A program made the position numbers and the translations under genes. Shown in pieces: positions 10,435 through 18,714 of a DNA stretch of 33,399 bases. The notes beneath the pieces are model-generated. The model saw nothing but the letters and a program-made list of their open reading frames with translations. It had not been told where the DNA came from and ran no database searches. Every line of letters starts with the position of its first letter. Position 1 is the first letter of the stretch. The DNA is from Bremia lactucae (lineage: Eukaryota; Oomycota; Peronosporomycetes; Peronosporales; Peronosporaceae). The DNA is taken from the NCBI RefSeq assembly GCF_004359215.1, contig NC_090610.1, positions 345,505-378,903 of the forward strand, written 5' to 3'.

Positions 10435-10530
10435 TACTAGTATCTGGTGAAGTGGCTTGGGTACCCCTCTCCGGAAAGCTCGTGGGAGTTTGAGGTACCG
10501 CGTTGGCAAGATTGCCCGTACGCGTTGACG
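10435..10530 (+). pseudogene. Chromodomain of Gypsy-1
   Basis: From 10441 the frame reads YLVKWLGYPSPESSWEFEVP, the aromatic-cage signature of chromodomains (Y-L-V-K-W-x-G-Y-x-x-x-x-S-S-W-E). A TAG at 10438-10440 sits just before it. Such domains at the integrase C-terminus of chromoviruses direct insertion toward marked histones; that role is family knowledge. Confidence 0.75.
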
Positions 10531-10560
10531 GTAATGAGCACTGTGCTCAGGGCCAACTTG

Positions 10561-11044
10561 CGTCAAACGACGCTTTCCACCAATAAATGTGGAAATAGAT
10601 GGATCTCAAGCCTCAGAGCGGCTTGAGTCCATGGTTGCGCGGGCAACTGAAGTACTGGAGTGCTGAATAGATATATCCTCGTTTAAGGCATATCAGCCGC
10701 AATTAACTGGCCTCTGACCTTCAGCTTTGCAAAATCAAAGCGAAGTTACCATTCCAAACGATCGTTAGCCACACCGCAGAGTCTCTTGTAGACCAGATGT
10801 TGCGGAGGCGATTGGCCTTATGGACCCATTTCTCAAACGAAGCTTTGTTTTCGCTTAACGATCAGAATTTCCCTCATTGAGGTCACCGAGGCACCACGTG
10901 CCTTATAAGCAGACGCGTTCAAATATTGACGTCGCATCATTATCTTAGGCGTAAGGTATCGCTCATGAAGAGAGCTGCGATCTTTTCAGGCGTCCGCGCC
11001 GTGGATCCAGATATCCAGATGCCCAAGGTGCGACCCACAACCTC
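10561..11044. other. Region without a recognised gene
   Basis: Probably 3' untranslated part of Gypsy-1 and flanking decayed sequence. No frame of useful length on either strand and no LTR seen. Confidence 0.4.
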
Positions 11045-11409
11045 TCAAAGGCGCTCTTCCACACTAAGTGGAGTGAGTCGATATTCGCTGTGAGCCTTGG
11101 CTTTAGCTCTAGCCGCAGCCTGCTCACGAGCTCGCTCCTCGTTGAAGATTGGCTGTTTTTGCTCTATATCGAGCGAGCTCGTAATTATGTCGGCCTCAAG
11201 ACCCGATGTCCAGCGTTATGCGGTTGAAGCATTCGCGGCACCCCTTTCCAAGTCGGATTTGGCGCTCGACGAGATTCGTCCAAACGTGGAGGCGTGTCGG
11301 AGCGACGCTCCTTTACCTCATCCTCCGATGGAGCGTGACTCTCATAGTCCACCAGCAACTCATCGTTGAGAAAATAGCTAGGAGTCGCAGACTCACGCTT
11401 AGTTGTCAT
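11045..11409 (-). pseudogene. Unrecognised frameshifted ORF with promoter-like motif
   Basis: From an ATG at 11409-11407 the minus strand is open for 74 codons, giving a charged, Pro-rich segment (YFLNDELLVDYESHA, then SDTPPRLDESR). After a frame change near 11200 a second coding-like part follows: PIFNEERAREQAAARAKAKA, ending with a TGA at 11047-11045. It looks like an Ala/Arg/Glu coiled-coil. No family is recognised. It could be gag of another retroelement or the 5' part of a host gene. It lies directly left of LTR C and points away from it. Confidence 0.4.
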
Positions 11410-11463
11410 CAGACAAAGGAATGCAAAATACAATCGAACGGTTAGCTGTTTATATTCCAACCT

Positions 11464-11476
11464 CAAGTAAAAATGA
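11464..11476 (-). promoter_or_regulatory. Possible oomycete Inr element
   Basis: Minus-strand TCATTTTTACTTG fits the TCAYTYY initiator pattern. It would give a leader of about 65 bases to the ATG at 11409. Short motif, so moderate to low weight. Confidence 0.35.
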
Positions 11477-11517
11477 AGCGAATGTTGACTCGGTGCCAAC
11501 AGTCTGATGGTGGAGGG

Positions 11518-11878
11518 TGTAACGGGGCACACTTCGGTTGGAGAGCCGTTGTTGTGGTACATATACTTTATGGGTAAAACACCCTTTTGTTCTATTCGAA
11601 TAGGTAATATCATTATAATTCCATTTATAATGGGTAACATATGTGGCAGCCACCAGATATAAATCTGGTGGCCGAAATCTACTTTAAACGTTGTTGTGGT
11701 AAGGCTTTAGACTTAATAAATAAATAGAGCGCTTCTATCCTTTTGATCTTAAAGCGTCAATTGGCTTTCTAAGGCTTGCGCACTAGTGTACGTGAAGTAA
11801 CGTAAGGCACCACTCGCAACTGAAGCAGTGCGAAGTGGACTTGTACTGAAGCAGTACAAGTCGTAGTGCTCCGTTACA
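11518..11878 (+). repeat. LTR C (5' LTR of Gypsy-2)
   Basis: Begins TGTAACGG and ends CCGTTACA, a perfect 8-base terminal inverted repeat with canonical TG...CA, followed by two bases and the primer site. The 361-base unit has the LTR B upstream half and the LTR A downstream half, switching just after CTTGCGCA at about 11774-11781. A purine-rich GATGGTGGAGGG precedes it. Confidence 0.85.
11814..11860 (+). other. Two tandem hairpins in LTR U5
   Basis: TCGCAACTGAAGCAGTGCGA (11814-11833, one bulged base) and a second perfect hairpin at 11840-11860 (core TTGTACTGAAGCAGTACAA) share the loop-closing CTGAAGCAG. Both are conserved in LTR A. They lie within the last 65 bases of the LTR, upstream of the primer site. 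Confidence 0.6.
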
Positions 11879-11880
11879 CC

Positions 11881-11888
11881 TGGTAGCA
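11881..11888 (+). other. Primer-binding site of Gypsy-2
   Basis: TGGTAGCA two bases after the LTR C end; same sequence and spacing as the other Gypsy elements. Initiator tRNA-Met is the likely primer by complementarity (inference). Confidence 0.65.
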
Positions 11889-11914
11889 CTTTGTAGTCCG
11901 TCCCTTCACCTAAC

Positions 11915-13002
11915 ATGGACATGTTAGATGATAGTGGGAATACGCATCACGTTTCGCGTGAAAGCTACTCCTTTCTAAGTGACATAGAGAGGAGTGCGGT
12001 TGCACGAATGAGTTCGACCGAAGGAAACGATGCCATCTTGGCCATGCTGTCCGGTTTGGACAGAGATGCCCTCCATTCAGCCATCACCAAGTTCATACAA
12101 CATGAATTTGACGAGATGAAGGAGAAGGTAGCCTTGCTGAATCAGCAAGGCTCTCAACAGGCAGAACTGTTGAGGTTACAACAGGTACAGACCCCTGTAC
12201 CTGGGATGACGCACACGCGTCGTCCGGAAACGTTAAAGGTTGACATCTCTAGTATAGGGGGGTCGAAGAGGACTCCCTTTTGAGGTGGTTTGTCGAGTTG
12301 GGCGATGTCATAAGGGCTCGTCACATCGTCGCCGAGCAAATGCAAGTCGCATTTGCTTAATCAAATTTGGCAGGTCGTGCCAAAACTTGGGCATTGGGCC
12401 TTCAGTTGCGCTACCCATATGTTTTTGGGTCGCTAGAGGTTTTTAAAACCCGACTCAAACAGACGTTTGAGCCACCAAGGGCTGAGTTCAGAGCTCGTTC
12501 AGAGCTTCTGAAACTTAAGCAAGGCAAGCGTGATGTGCACGCATATGCCCAGCACATACGACTCTTAGCGAGTTGTATTACCAATAACCCAGTACATGAA
12601 CACACGTTGATTACGGTGTTCATGTAAGATCTTACGGATGGTCCCGTAAAGACCCACCTGTTCCGCTTGGAACTGGATACGCTTGAAGAAGCAATATCCG
12701 TAGCGGAACAGGAGGACTTTAGCTTGAGACAGGCTCAAGCAAGTTTGTCATCATATCCACCACCTAGACGACACGAACTGGGAGGTCCAGAACCGATGGA
12801 CCTCTCTTATGTCAAAAGCGAGAGACCTCGCTTTTCGAGCAATAAGCGATTGCAGAAATGCCATCGCTGTCAAAAATTAGGACACTACGGTCATGAGTGC
12901 AGTGCCGCACGCCCAGTACCGAGAGGTACTGAACGTAATTATGGACCGAATGTCAAAAAGGGCAACGGACGCGGTCCGACGTTGTTGCGAATAGTGGATT
13001 GA
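11915..13002 (+). pseudogene. Gypsy-2 gag with CCHC knuckle, frameshifted
   Basis: Starts at ATG 11915 (MDMLDDSGNTHH), open to TGA at 12281-12283 with a coiled-coil-like segment rich in Glu and Gln. A frameshift near 12275 moves coding to another frame (LLRWFVELGD), then a TAA at 12358-12360 and a TAA at 12625-12627 interrupt it. The capsid-like part is clear (GRAKTWALGLQLR, TFEPPRAEFRARSELLKLKQ). The last open stretch (12667-13002) has a zinc knuckle, CHRCQKLGHYGHEC (C-x2-C-x4-H-x4-C). With only a few lesions it is one of the better preserved gags here, but not functional. Confidence 0.85.
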
Positions 13003-13493
13003 GACATGAATGTACGTCTAGCGGGCGACATTCAAGGAGTATACCGGTTGCCCCAAAGGGATAACACGATGATCCTAGGTCGAGTAGAGAGTCGACCTTA
13101 GAGGACCCGACTATGATAGCGCAATCACACTCGGAAGACGTTGAGGGAAGAGGTCCCCACGTACTTGAGGATAAATCTCCTCAAATTGTTACGGCTGAAG
13201 TGACTAGACTTCTCCATCCCGAGGGATTGATTACTCGGCAGCCTGTGGATATATCCCAGGAAGAAACCGAGACATTGAATGTCTTGTAATGACGGATTAA
13301 GAGTAGGCGCTTATACTCTTGATCTGTATGCGCCTCCGAAGTTAACTTCGGAGAAAACTCAATTACCAACCCCAGAGCCTAAGCGGTTCTTGAGAGATCT
13401 GCATGGTGGTAAAATCAAGCAGATCTGCGTACTTTTCACAGAGGACGATTACGTAACTGACATTCGGTCAGCGGTCATTTTTGCAGAGAACGA
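13003..13493 (+). pseudogene. Gypsy-2 gag-pol linker; protease not found
   Basis: Coding-like stretches appear in shifting frames: TRLLHPEGLITRQPVDISQ near 13200, then frame 13279-13515 with DLHGGKIKQICVLFTEDD. I see no D-S/T-G protease triad or ILGMDWL signature, so the protease has probably been deleted. A longer relative would be needed to confirm. Confidence 0.5.
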
Positions 13494-14680
13494 ATGGGTT
13501 CTCAGCAGCTCATGATGGACGAAAGTGTCCTCGATCTGAAGACTCGGATTGAAAGATATACTACTCAATCTTGGGATTCACTCAAGGGAAATCCTCTATA
13601 CGAGGATTTAAAAGAACTCAGGGATGTATTTCCTGAAACAGTTCCATGCGAGTTGCCTAAGGATAAAGGCACTCGACATGAGATCGAGCTCAAACCGGGC
13701 TCGAAGTACTGTGTCATGAAGCAGTGGCCACTGCCTCGTGAACAAGTACTTGCGATCGATAAATTCTTTACCGATCGAGTAAAAGCGGGCCATGTNNNNN
13801 NNNNNNNNNNNNNNNNNNNNNNNNNNNNNNNNNNNNNNNNNNNNNNNNNNNNNNNNNNNNNNNNNNNNNNNNNNNNNNNNNNNNNNNNNNNNNNNNNNNN
13901 NNNNNNNNNNNNNNNNNNNNNNNNNNNNNNNNNNNNNNNNNNNNNNNNNNNNNNNNNNNNNNNNNNNNNNNNNNNNNNNNNNNNNNNNNNNNNNNNNNNN
14001 NNNNNNNNNNNNNNNNNNNNNNNNNNNNNNNNNNNNNNNNNNNNNNNNNNNNNNNNNNNNNNNNNNNNNNNNNNNNNNNNNNNNNNNNNNNNNNNNNNNN
14101 NNNNNNNNNNNNNNNNNNNNNNNNNNNNNNNNNNNNNNNNNNNNNNNNNNNNNNNNNNNNNNNNNNNNNNNNNNNNNNNNNNNNNNNNNNNNNNNNNNNN
14201 NNNNNNNNNNNNNNNNNNNNNNNNNNNNNNNNNNNNNNNNNNNNNNNNNNNNNNNNNNNNNNNNNNNNNNNNNNNNNNNNNNNNNNNNNNNNNNNNNNNN
14301 NNNNNNNNNNNNNNNNNNNNNNNNNNNNNNNNNNNNNNNNNNNNNNNNNNNNNNNNNNNNNNNNNNNNNNNNNNNNNNNNNNNNNNNNNNNNNNNNNNNN
14401 NNNNNNNNNNNNNNNNNNNNNNNNNACCGACTGGCCAGTTCCAGTCGATGTCAAGGGACTTAGAAAGCTCCTTGGATTAGCGGCGTACTTGCACAAGTAC
14501 TCTCGCAATTATGCCGAGATGACAGTTCATCTCCCTCGTCTCTTGAAAAAAGACGAGAAATTGTTATGGAACGCTGATTGTCAGAATTGGTTTGAAGGTA
14601 TCAAGCAAAGCTTGATGCAATCGCCACATCTTGGCGATTGCGGATCAAGACAGACCATTTCATTTGGTCTGTGACGCCAG
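13494..14680 (+). pseudogene. Gypsy-2 reverse transcriptase (split by N gap)
   Basis: Before the gap the frame reads DLKELRDVFPETVPCELP, then TRHEIELKPGSKY and QWPLPREQVLAIDKFF, the N-terminal fingers of Gypsy RT. After the gap it resumes with TDWPVPVDVKGLRKLLGLAA and YLHKYSRNYAEM, the thumb/connection. The palm with its YxDD box falls wholly inside the N run, so activity cannot be judged. The two sides are in different frames at the stated gap length, but that length may be an estimate. Confidence 0.8.
13796..14425. other. Assembly gap (630 N)
   Basis: Unresolved bases inside the RT gene of Gypsy-2. About 210 codons of RT palm are expected here from the flanks. Any translated protein across it is meaningless. 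Confidence 0.99.
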
Positions 14681-15115
14681 CGATTTCGCAATTAGATCGA
14701 TTTCAAAACGTCAATCGCATCCCGCATCTCAATAGAGATGCAAGCCCTTCCCGGCTGCGCGTTAATGCAATAAGATACAGACGGCGCGGAGCGCGTCGTC
14801 TGTTACCAATCGCGTCTGCTGCAACCAGCTGAACGCAATTACTTAGTGATGACAAGGAACTCCTTGCCATGAAATATGCATTGGCTAAATTTAAAGTCTA
14901 TCGCCTCGGAGATATACCGTTCATCGTATATACGGACCATGCGTCATTACGCACGGCTGTAAACAGCCCACACCTCTCGCAAAGAATGGCGAGGTAGCTA
15001 TCCTTCTTCGTGGAGTATAATTACTTTGTCGAATATAATTCAGGACGTCTTAATGTCGTCGCTGATGCGTTATCACGCCGACCCGATTTCGAGTCAGCAG
15101 TGCACTCCAACACTA
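14630..15115 (+). pseudogene. Gypsy-2 RNase H, broken
   Basis: LAIADQDRPFHLVCDASDFAI (about 14632-14694) holds the first catalytic Asp region. It is followed by about 70 bases of apparent insertion before coding resumes (CALMQ). VYTDHASLRTAVNSPHLSQR near 14928 carries the second Asp region; the Trp after MAR is TAG at 14995-14997. The domain ends with VVADALSRRPDF. Frame changes occur near 14770 and 14860. Confidence 0.8.
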
Positions 15116-15584
15116 AAAGTATTCCCACTGTTGCAACACTCACTATGAGTGTTCCGTCATCTTATTAACAGGGTCAGCTGGACATCCTGATGATATTGCA
15201 CAACCTTAGTTGATGACATAAAGAAAGCCTACACAGAAGATAATGATCTTCGATGTTTGATGGATCATTTAATGAATCCATCCGATAAATCCAATAAAGA
15301 ATTACCGGCTTATATCGATCGTCATCCGATCGATACAACACGCTTATTGTATTGCACAGCATTACCGGCGACACCCCACGTGTCGTCGTCCCAACTCACA
15401 ATGATTTGCGCTTGCGCATCATGTATGAGTATCACGATGTAGGCATCGTGGACATGAGAAGACTTCCCTACAGTAAGTCGCGAATTTTACTGGCCCCGCC
15501 AGTATCACTTCGTGCGCAACTACATTCGTGCTTGTGAGGTATGTCAACGGGTGAAGCCTACGTCGTCATTAACGTCTTGTATTA
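15116..15584 (+). pseudogene. Gypsy-2 integrase N-terminus, truncated
   Basis: After a linker (LMDHLMNPSDKSNKELPAY near 15257), RVVVPTHNDLRLRIMYEYHD (about 15371-15430) leads into the His-His-Cys-Cys zinc region, ending with RNYIRACEVCQRVKPTSS at about 15511-15565. The catalytic core never follows: at about 15584 the sequence changes to minus-strand Copia integrase. Confidence 0.8.
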
Positions 15585-16480
15585 GGTAATTTGGTGTATC
15601 CACGTATCAATAACTTGTACATATTTCTGCTTGAAACGCTCGTCAAACCTCGCCGATTTTGTAAGCATTACTGTTTCGATTGGTAATTCCAAACCCTGTA
15701 CTCTTTTACCGTATCTATATCCAAGAAATATGCACGAAATCTCCTTGTTGTCTAATTTTCTTCTCTGTGACTTACTAACATGTGCATTGCCTTTTGCCTC
15801 AAATACACACATACCAGATTTATCGGGTCTCTTTCCATAGATAACTTTAATAGCGGGTTTTGTAGGATGAGCTGTGCATGGGACTCGGCTCGTAATAAAG
15901 ACCGCAGTGTTCATTGCCTCTGCCCACAATGTTTTCTCCACCTTCATGTGAAACGTTATCCCTTTTGCGCAATCCGTAATTATTCGATTCATTCTGTCTG
16001 CCAATCCATTTTGCTGTGGTGAGTACGGCACGATAGGTTGGTGGATAATTCCAGCTTTTCCGCATATTTCAGCAAAATTTTTGTTGTTTAGCTCTTATTT
16101 ATTGCTCGTCCTAATGCACTTAATAGTAAAGTCCATTTGTTTCTCCATAAGTGCCTTGTATTCAGTAAATTGGTCCACCATTTCTGACTTGTGACTTATA
16201 AAGTAAGCCACTGCATATTTCAAGGAAGTGGTCGATAAACGTAACAATACACCTTAATACACCTTGTGATTTCGTTTCCATTGGTCCCATTACATCACTA
16301 CCTATAACTTGTAGTGGAACGGTCGTCTTAACTTCGGAATTTGTTTTACTGATGACTTGCTCACCATGCATCCTTCACACAACCCTCCTCCATCTGCACC
16401 GATTTTACTAGTGTCATAAACTTTGAAATTATCCACGCATTTATCCAGAGTATTTGAATTGCTCATTGCTATATGCCCAA
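15582..16480 (-). pseudogene. Copia-1 integrase, truncated
   Basis: On the minus strand: remains of the pre-integrase segment (about 16500-16380), then DVMGPMETKSQGVLRCIVTF and FIDHF (16350-16220), the first Asp region of the DDE core. [17 protein letters not shown] (from 16029) carries the catalytic Glu region, here with Asp (D) where the usual motif is NGLAERxNR. An unbroken stretch then runs to TAG-type end at 15582, past the integrase C-terminal CIFLGYRYG motif. RT and RNase H, which should follow, are missing at the junction with Gypsy-2. Confidence 0.85.
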
Positions 16481-16639
16481 GTCGAGCATGTCAAATGTTT
16501 AAGTCCACCTTCGATTCATGTTTAGTTTCGGTGCATAACCTTGCTGATTCGTCTGGTTGACAATCCATTATAAAACTTTCAACTTCTTAACACACTAGTC
16601 ACCACTTTGTCACCATTATCGATCACACATGTATGCTAA

Positions 16640-17160
16640 GCGAACGCCACTTGTAAACCTGGTTTTGACAATGCTTGATATTGATAGCATACGTCGATCC
16701 TAATCGGTACGAACAAACGTCTTCAACTCGGATTGGAACCTTGCTCTTCAGTATCACAGGTACTGTTCCAACCCCCACGGGCAGTATGTTGCTGCCATTT
16801 GCATTGTAGTTGCTATCGGGTCCTTTAGCTTTCTAAATTCCGAAAGTTCAACTCCATTCGGGCACATATGGCGACTTGCTCCACAATCCAAAAGCCATCC
16901 GTTAGAAACTTGATTCGACGTCGTAAACGCTTGCTCGTTGTTCTTCTTTCTTTTCGCGTGGTGAATTCCACTCCGAAATTCGTTCTAGTTGTGACCGACC
17001 TTGTTGCATAAGAAAAATATTCCTGTAAACCTGCCCCTCTGTTCCATGTCCGTGGTCCTTGCAGTCTGACGCGTATGTTGACAGAGGAGCGATTTCATTG
17101 CTCTCTTTTCTTGTCATGTATCCATGCTCGCGATGAGGCATTTCCTTGACTCGATATAAG
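16640..17160 (-). pseudogene. Copia-1 zinc-knuckle relic and protease
   Basis: Near 17040-16990 a frame reads FFLCNKVGHN, a zinc knuckle whose first Cys is replaced. From about 16911 NGWLLDCGASRHMCPNG is the Copia protease active site; the triad is D-C-G instead of D-S/T-G. The protease continues in another frame (ILPVGVGTVPVIL, then VEDVCSYRLGSTYAI). Frameshifts and stops make it non-functional. Confidence 0.7.
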
Positions 17161-17241
17161 TTGATTCCGTTTTTGTTTTCGGCGATCTTGACAATCTGGT
17201 CATAGTCTTCAGAAAGAGTTTCAAACAGGAATACCAGCTAT

Positions 17242-17691
17242 TCATCCATTAATATCGGAGTGTACCGTTACATAAGTTTTGTTTACTTGTCCCGTCGCTT
17301 GCATCGACAAACAAAGCGCGTCAAAATTTATGATATGTTCCAAGATGTTACCACCCTTGGGTAACTTTAATTCATTCAACTGACGCCGGAATTGAACTCG
17401 ATTCTGGAGACTTTGTCGAAGAGAAAATCTTGAGGACCCCCATACCTCCGCCGTTGACAAGGTATTCCGTACCATCGACTGTAAGCTTGGGCTTATCATT
17501 GTCGCCACGATTGCAAAGACCTTCATTGACTCTCCAAGTAGACGACAATGCGTCTTCCTCTCCTGGGTCCTTCATCTCATCGAGGTGGTCTGGCAGATCT
17601 TTTTTGCCAGCTTCATTCGTGCGATGTACTGCCACACGAAGTAATTATCTTCGCGGAGTATATCGTGCGACTCGCCCGCTTTTAAGCTCAT
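17242..17691 (-). pseudogene. Copia-1 gag, frameshifted
   Basis: An ATG at 17691-17689, two bases inside the LTR end, opens MSLKAGESHDILREDNYFVW, a good match to the N-terminal NYFVW pattern of Copia gags. A run of A near 17607 shifts the frame (KKDLPDHLDEMK continues in the next frame). The later segment (17526-17242) has AEVWGSSRFSL and LKLPKGGNILEHIINFD, the UBN2-type gag core. Lesions prevent a full product. Confidence 0.75.
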
Positions 17692-17693
17692 AC

Positions 17694-18251
17694 TGTAGCG
17701 GAGCTATCTCGCTTCTCGAGTCAGAGATAGACTTATAGACTTAGAGAGTCACTGAGTTCTATATAACTAACAGGTTTAACAACCCAGTGAGTTGTACAAG
17801 CTCGTAGAGCTTACTAGATCCTAGTTCAAGGGATTCAAAAGTTCGTAAATCCAAGTGGCGACTAGTGCCCGATAGTATATACGTTAGAAAGGCTTCTATC
17901 TCTCACAGATCAGTACGTGCAGAGGAAGACTTCTCTTTAAGACAACTACCTTAAGAGGGTTAAATGAAAACTGTATTAATATAATTAAGCATCTCTTCTA
18001 TTCTATCTGTTAATGCTAACTTAATTATAAACTAAGACTAAACATGCAATTGGAATCTTATATGCCTCTCTCTCTTTGTTTACGTTTACAGCTGATTAGT
18101 CTGCGGGATAAGTAGATACAATGGCCTATACCTATTTATGGATAGGATTTCTGAACATTACTATATAAACTAATATCCTCCAAATAGTATCTACCTTAAA
18201 GATAATATATTCATTAACAACCTTTGAGTGTTAATTTCATGTAACGATACA
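17694..18251 (-). repeat. LTR D (5' LTR next to Copia-1 gag)
   Basis: On the minus strand runs from TGTATCGTTAC to GCTCCGCTACA, TG...CA. The upstream half is like LTR A, the downstream 220 bases like LTR B (GATCTGTGAGAGAT, CAACTCACTG, GCTCCGCTACA). No direct target duplication flanks it (CATAC left, CCCCA right), so a simple solo-LTR insertion is not supported. Confidence 0.8.
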
Positions 18252-18714
18252 CCCCATGGAGGGCGACTTTGAGGTCACGCTGTTGCGGCGGACGGGTGTG
18301 GGGTGACAACGGGGTACCAGACAAGCGGTGTCGCGGCGGGCAGGCATTTGGGCGGGTTGCGGTGTGTTTGGTCTGGGTGCCAAAAAACGCAGCGGCGTGT
18401 TTTTTGGACGCAGAATTCGATTTAGGAAAAACGCTATATTATTTTTCATTTACTCGGTTCTGAACTAAATATAGTAATTCGTTTTCAAACATATGATATT
18501 GATGTACTTGTGATATTGAGGCATGCAAGAGTTAATGTTGGTCATTAGGTGTGAATGGTGAGCTTGGCCAACAAATGGGTGCACACTTAGTTCTCCTATT
18601 TCAAATTTGATCGAAAAAGGGCTAGATTTCGAAAAAAAGAGACAAAAATACGATTAAATCTGTAAACCCATTTACGGACTTTCTTGCTGATAAACACTAT
18701 GATGGCTCTAAGCT
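18252..18714. other. 3' flank of receptor-phosphatase gene
   Basis: The first 170 bases are GC-rich and contain a Pro-rich minus-strand frame that runs into LTR D; no family recognised. The rest is AT-rich and holds the presumed 3' untranslated region of the minus-strand gene. No clear poly(A) signal. Confidence 0.45.

Larger units (their letters stand above)
4699..10560 (+). mobile_element. Gypsy-1: decayed Ty3/Gypsy chromodomain element
   Basis: Domain order LTR, primer site, gag with zinc knuckle, protease, RT, RNase H, integrase, chromodomain is that of a chromovirus-like Ty3/Gypsy element. All coding parts carry stops, frameshifts or deletions. No matching 3' LTR was found right after the chromodomain; the right boundary is therefore approximate. 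LTR C at 11518 shares the upstream LTR half but is followed by another element's primer site and gag. Confidence 0.85.
11518..15584 (+). mobile_element. Gypsy-2: truncated Ty3/Gypsy element
   Basis: LTR, primer site, gag, RT, RNase H and the start of integrase are in order on the plus strand. A clear protease motif is missing between gag and RT. The element stops at about 15584 inside the integrase zinc-binding region, where minus-strand Copia sequence begins. Contains the N gap. Same family as the left-edge element. Confidence 0.85.
15585..18251 (-). mobile_element. Copia-1: truncated Ty1/Copia element
   Basis: Minus-strand order LTR, gag, zinc-knuckle relic, protease, integrase is Ty1/Copia (integrase before RT). 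RT and the 3' LTR are lost at the junction with Gypsy-2. The 5' LTR (LTR D) is related to the LTRs of the Gypsy elements and no primer site is visible between it and gag, which is unexpected. Confidence 0.8.

Noticed and set aside
4699..11878. LTR B and LTR C as the two LTRs of one complete element
   Set aside because: They share only the upstream half, and LTR C is followed by a primer site and gag of its own family; an unrelated minus-strand frame lies between the chromodomain and LTR C.
13768..14508. Long frames across the N run on both strands
   Set aside because: Open only because N cannot be translated to a stop.
17694..18251. LTR D as a simple solo LTR
   Set aside because: No target duplication, and its orientation and position match a 5' LTR of Copia-1.
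18237..18449. Pro-rich minus-strand frame touching LTR D
   Set aside because: Composition follows local GC richness and it runs into the LTR; could be a transposon leftover but nothing supports a gene.
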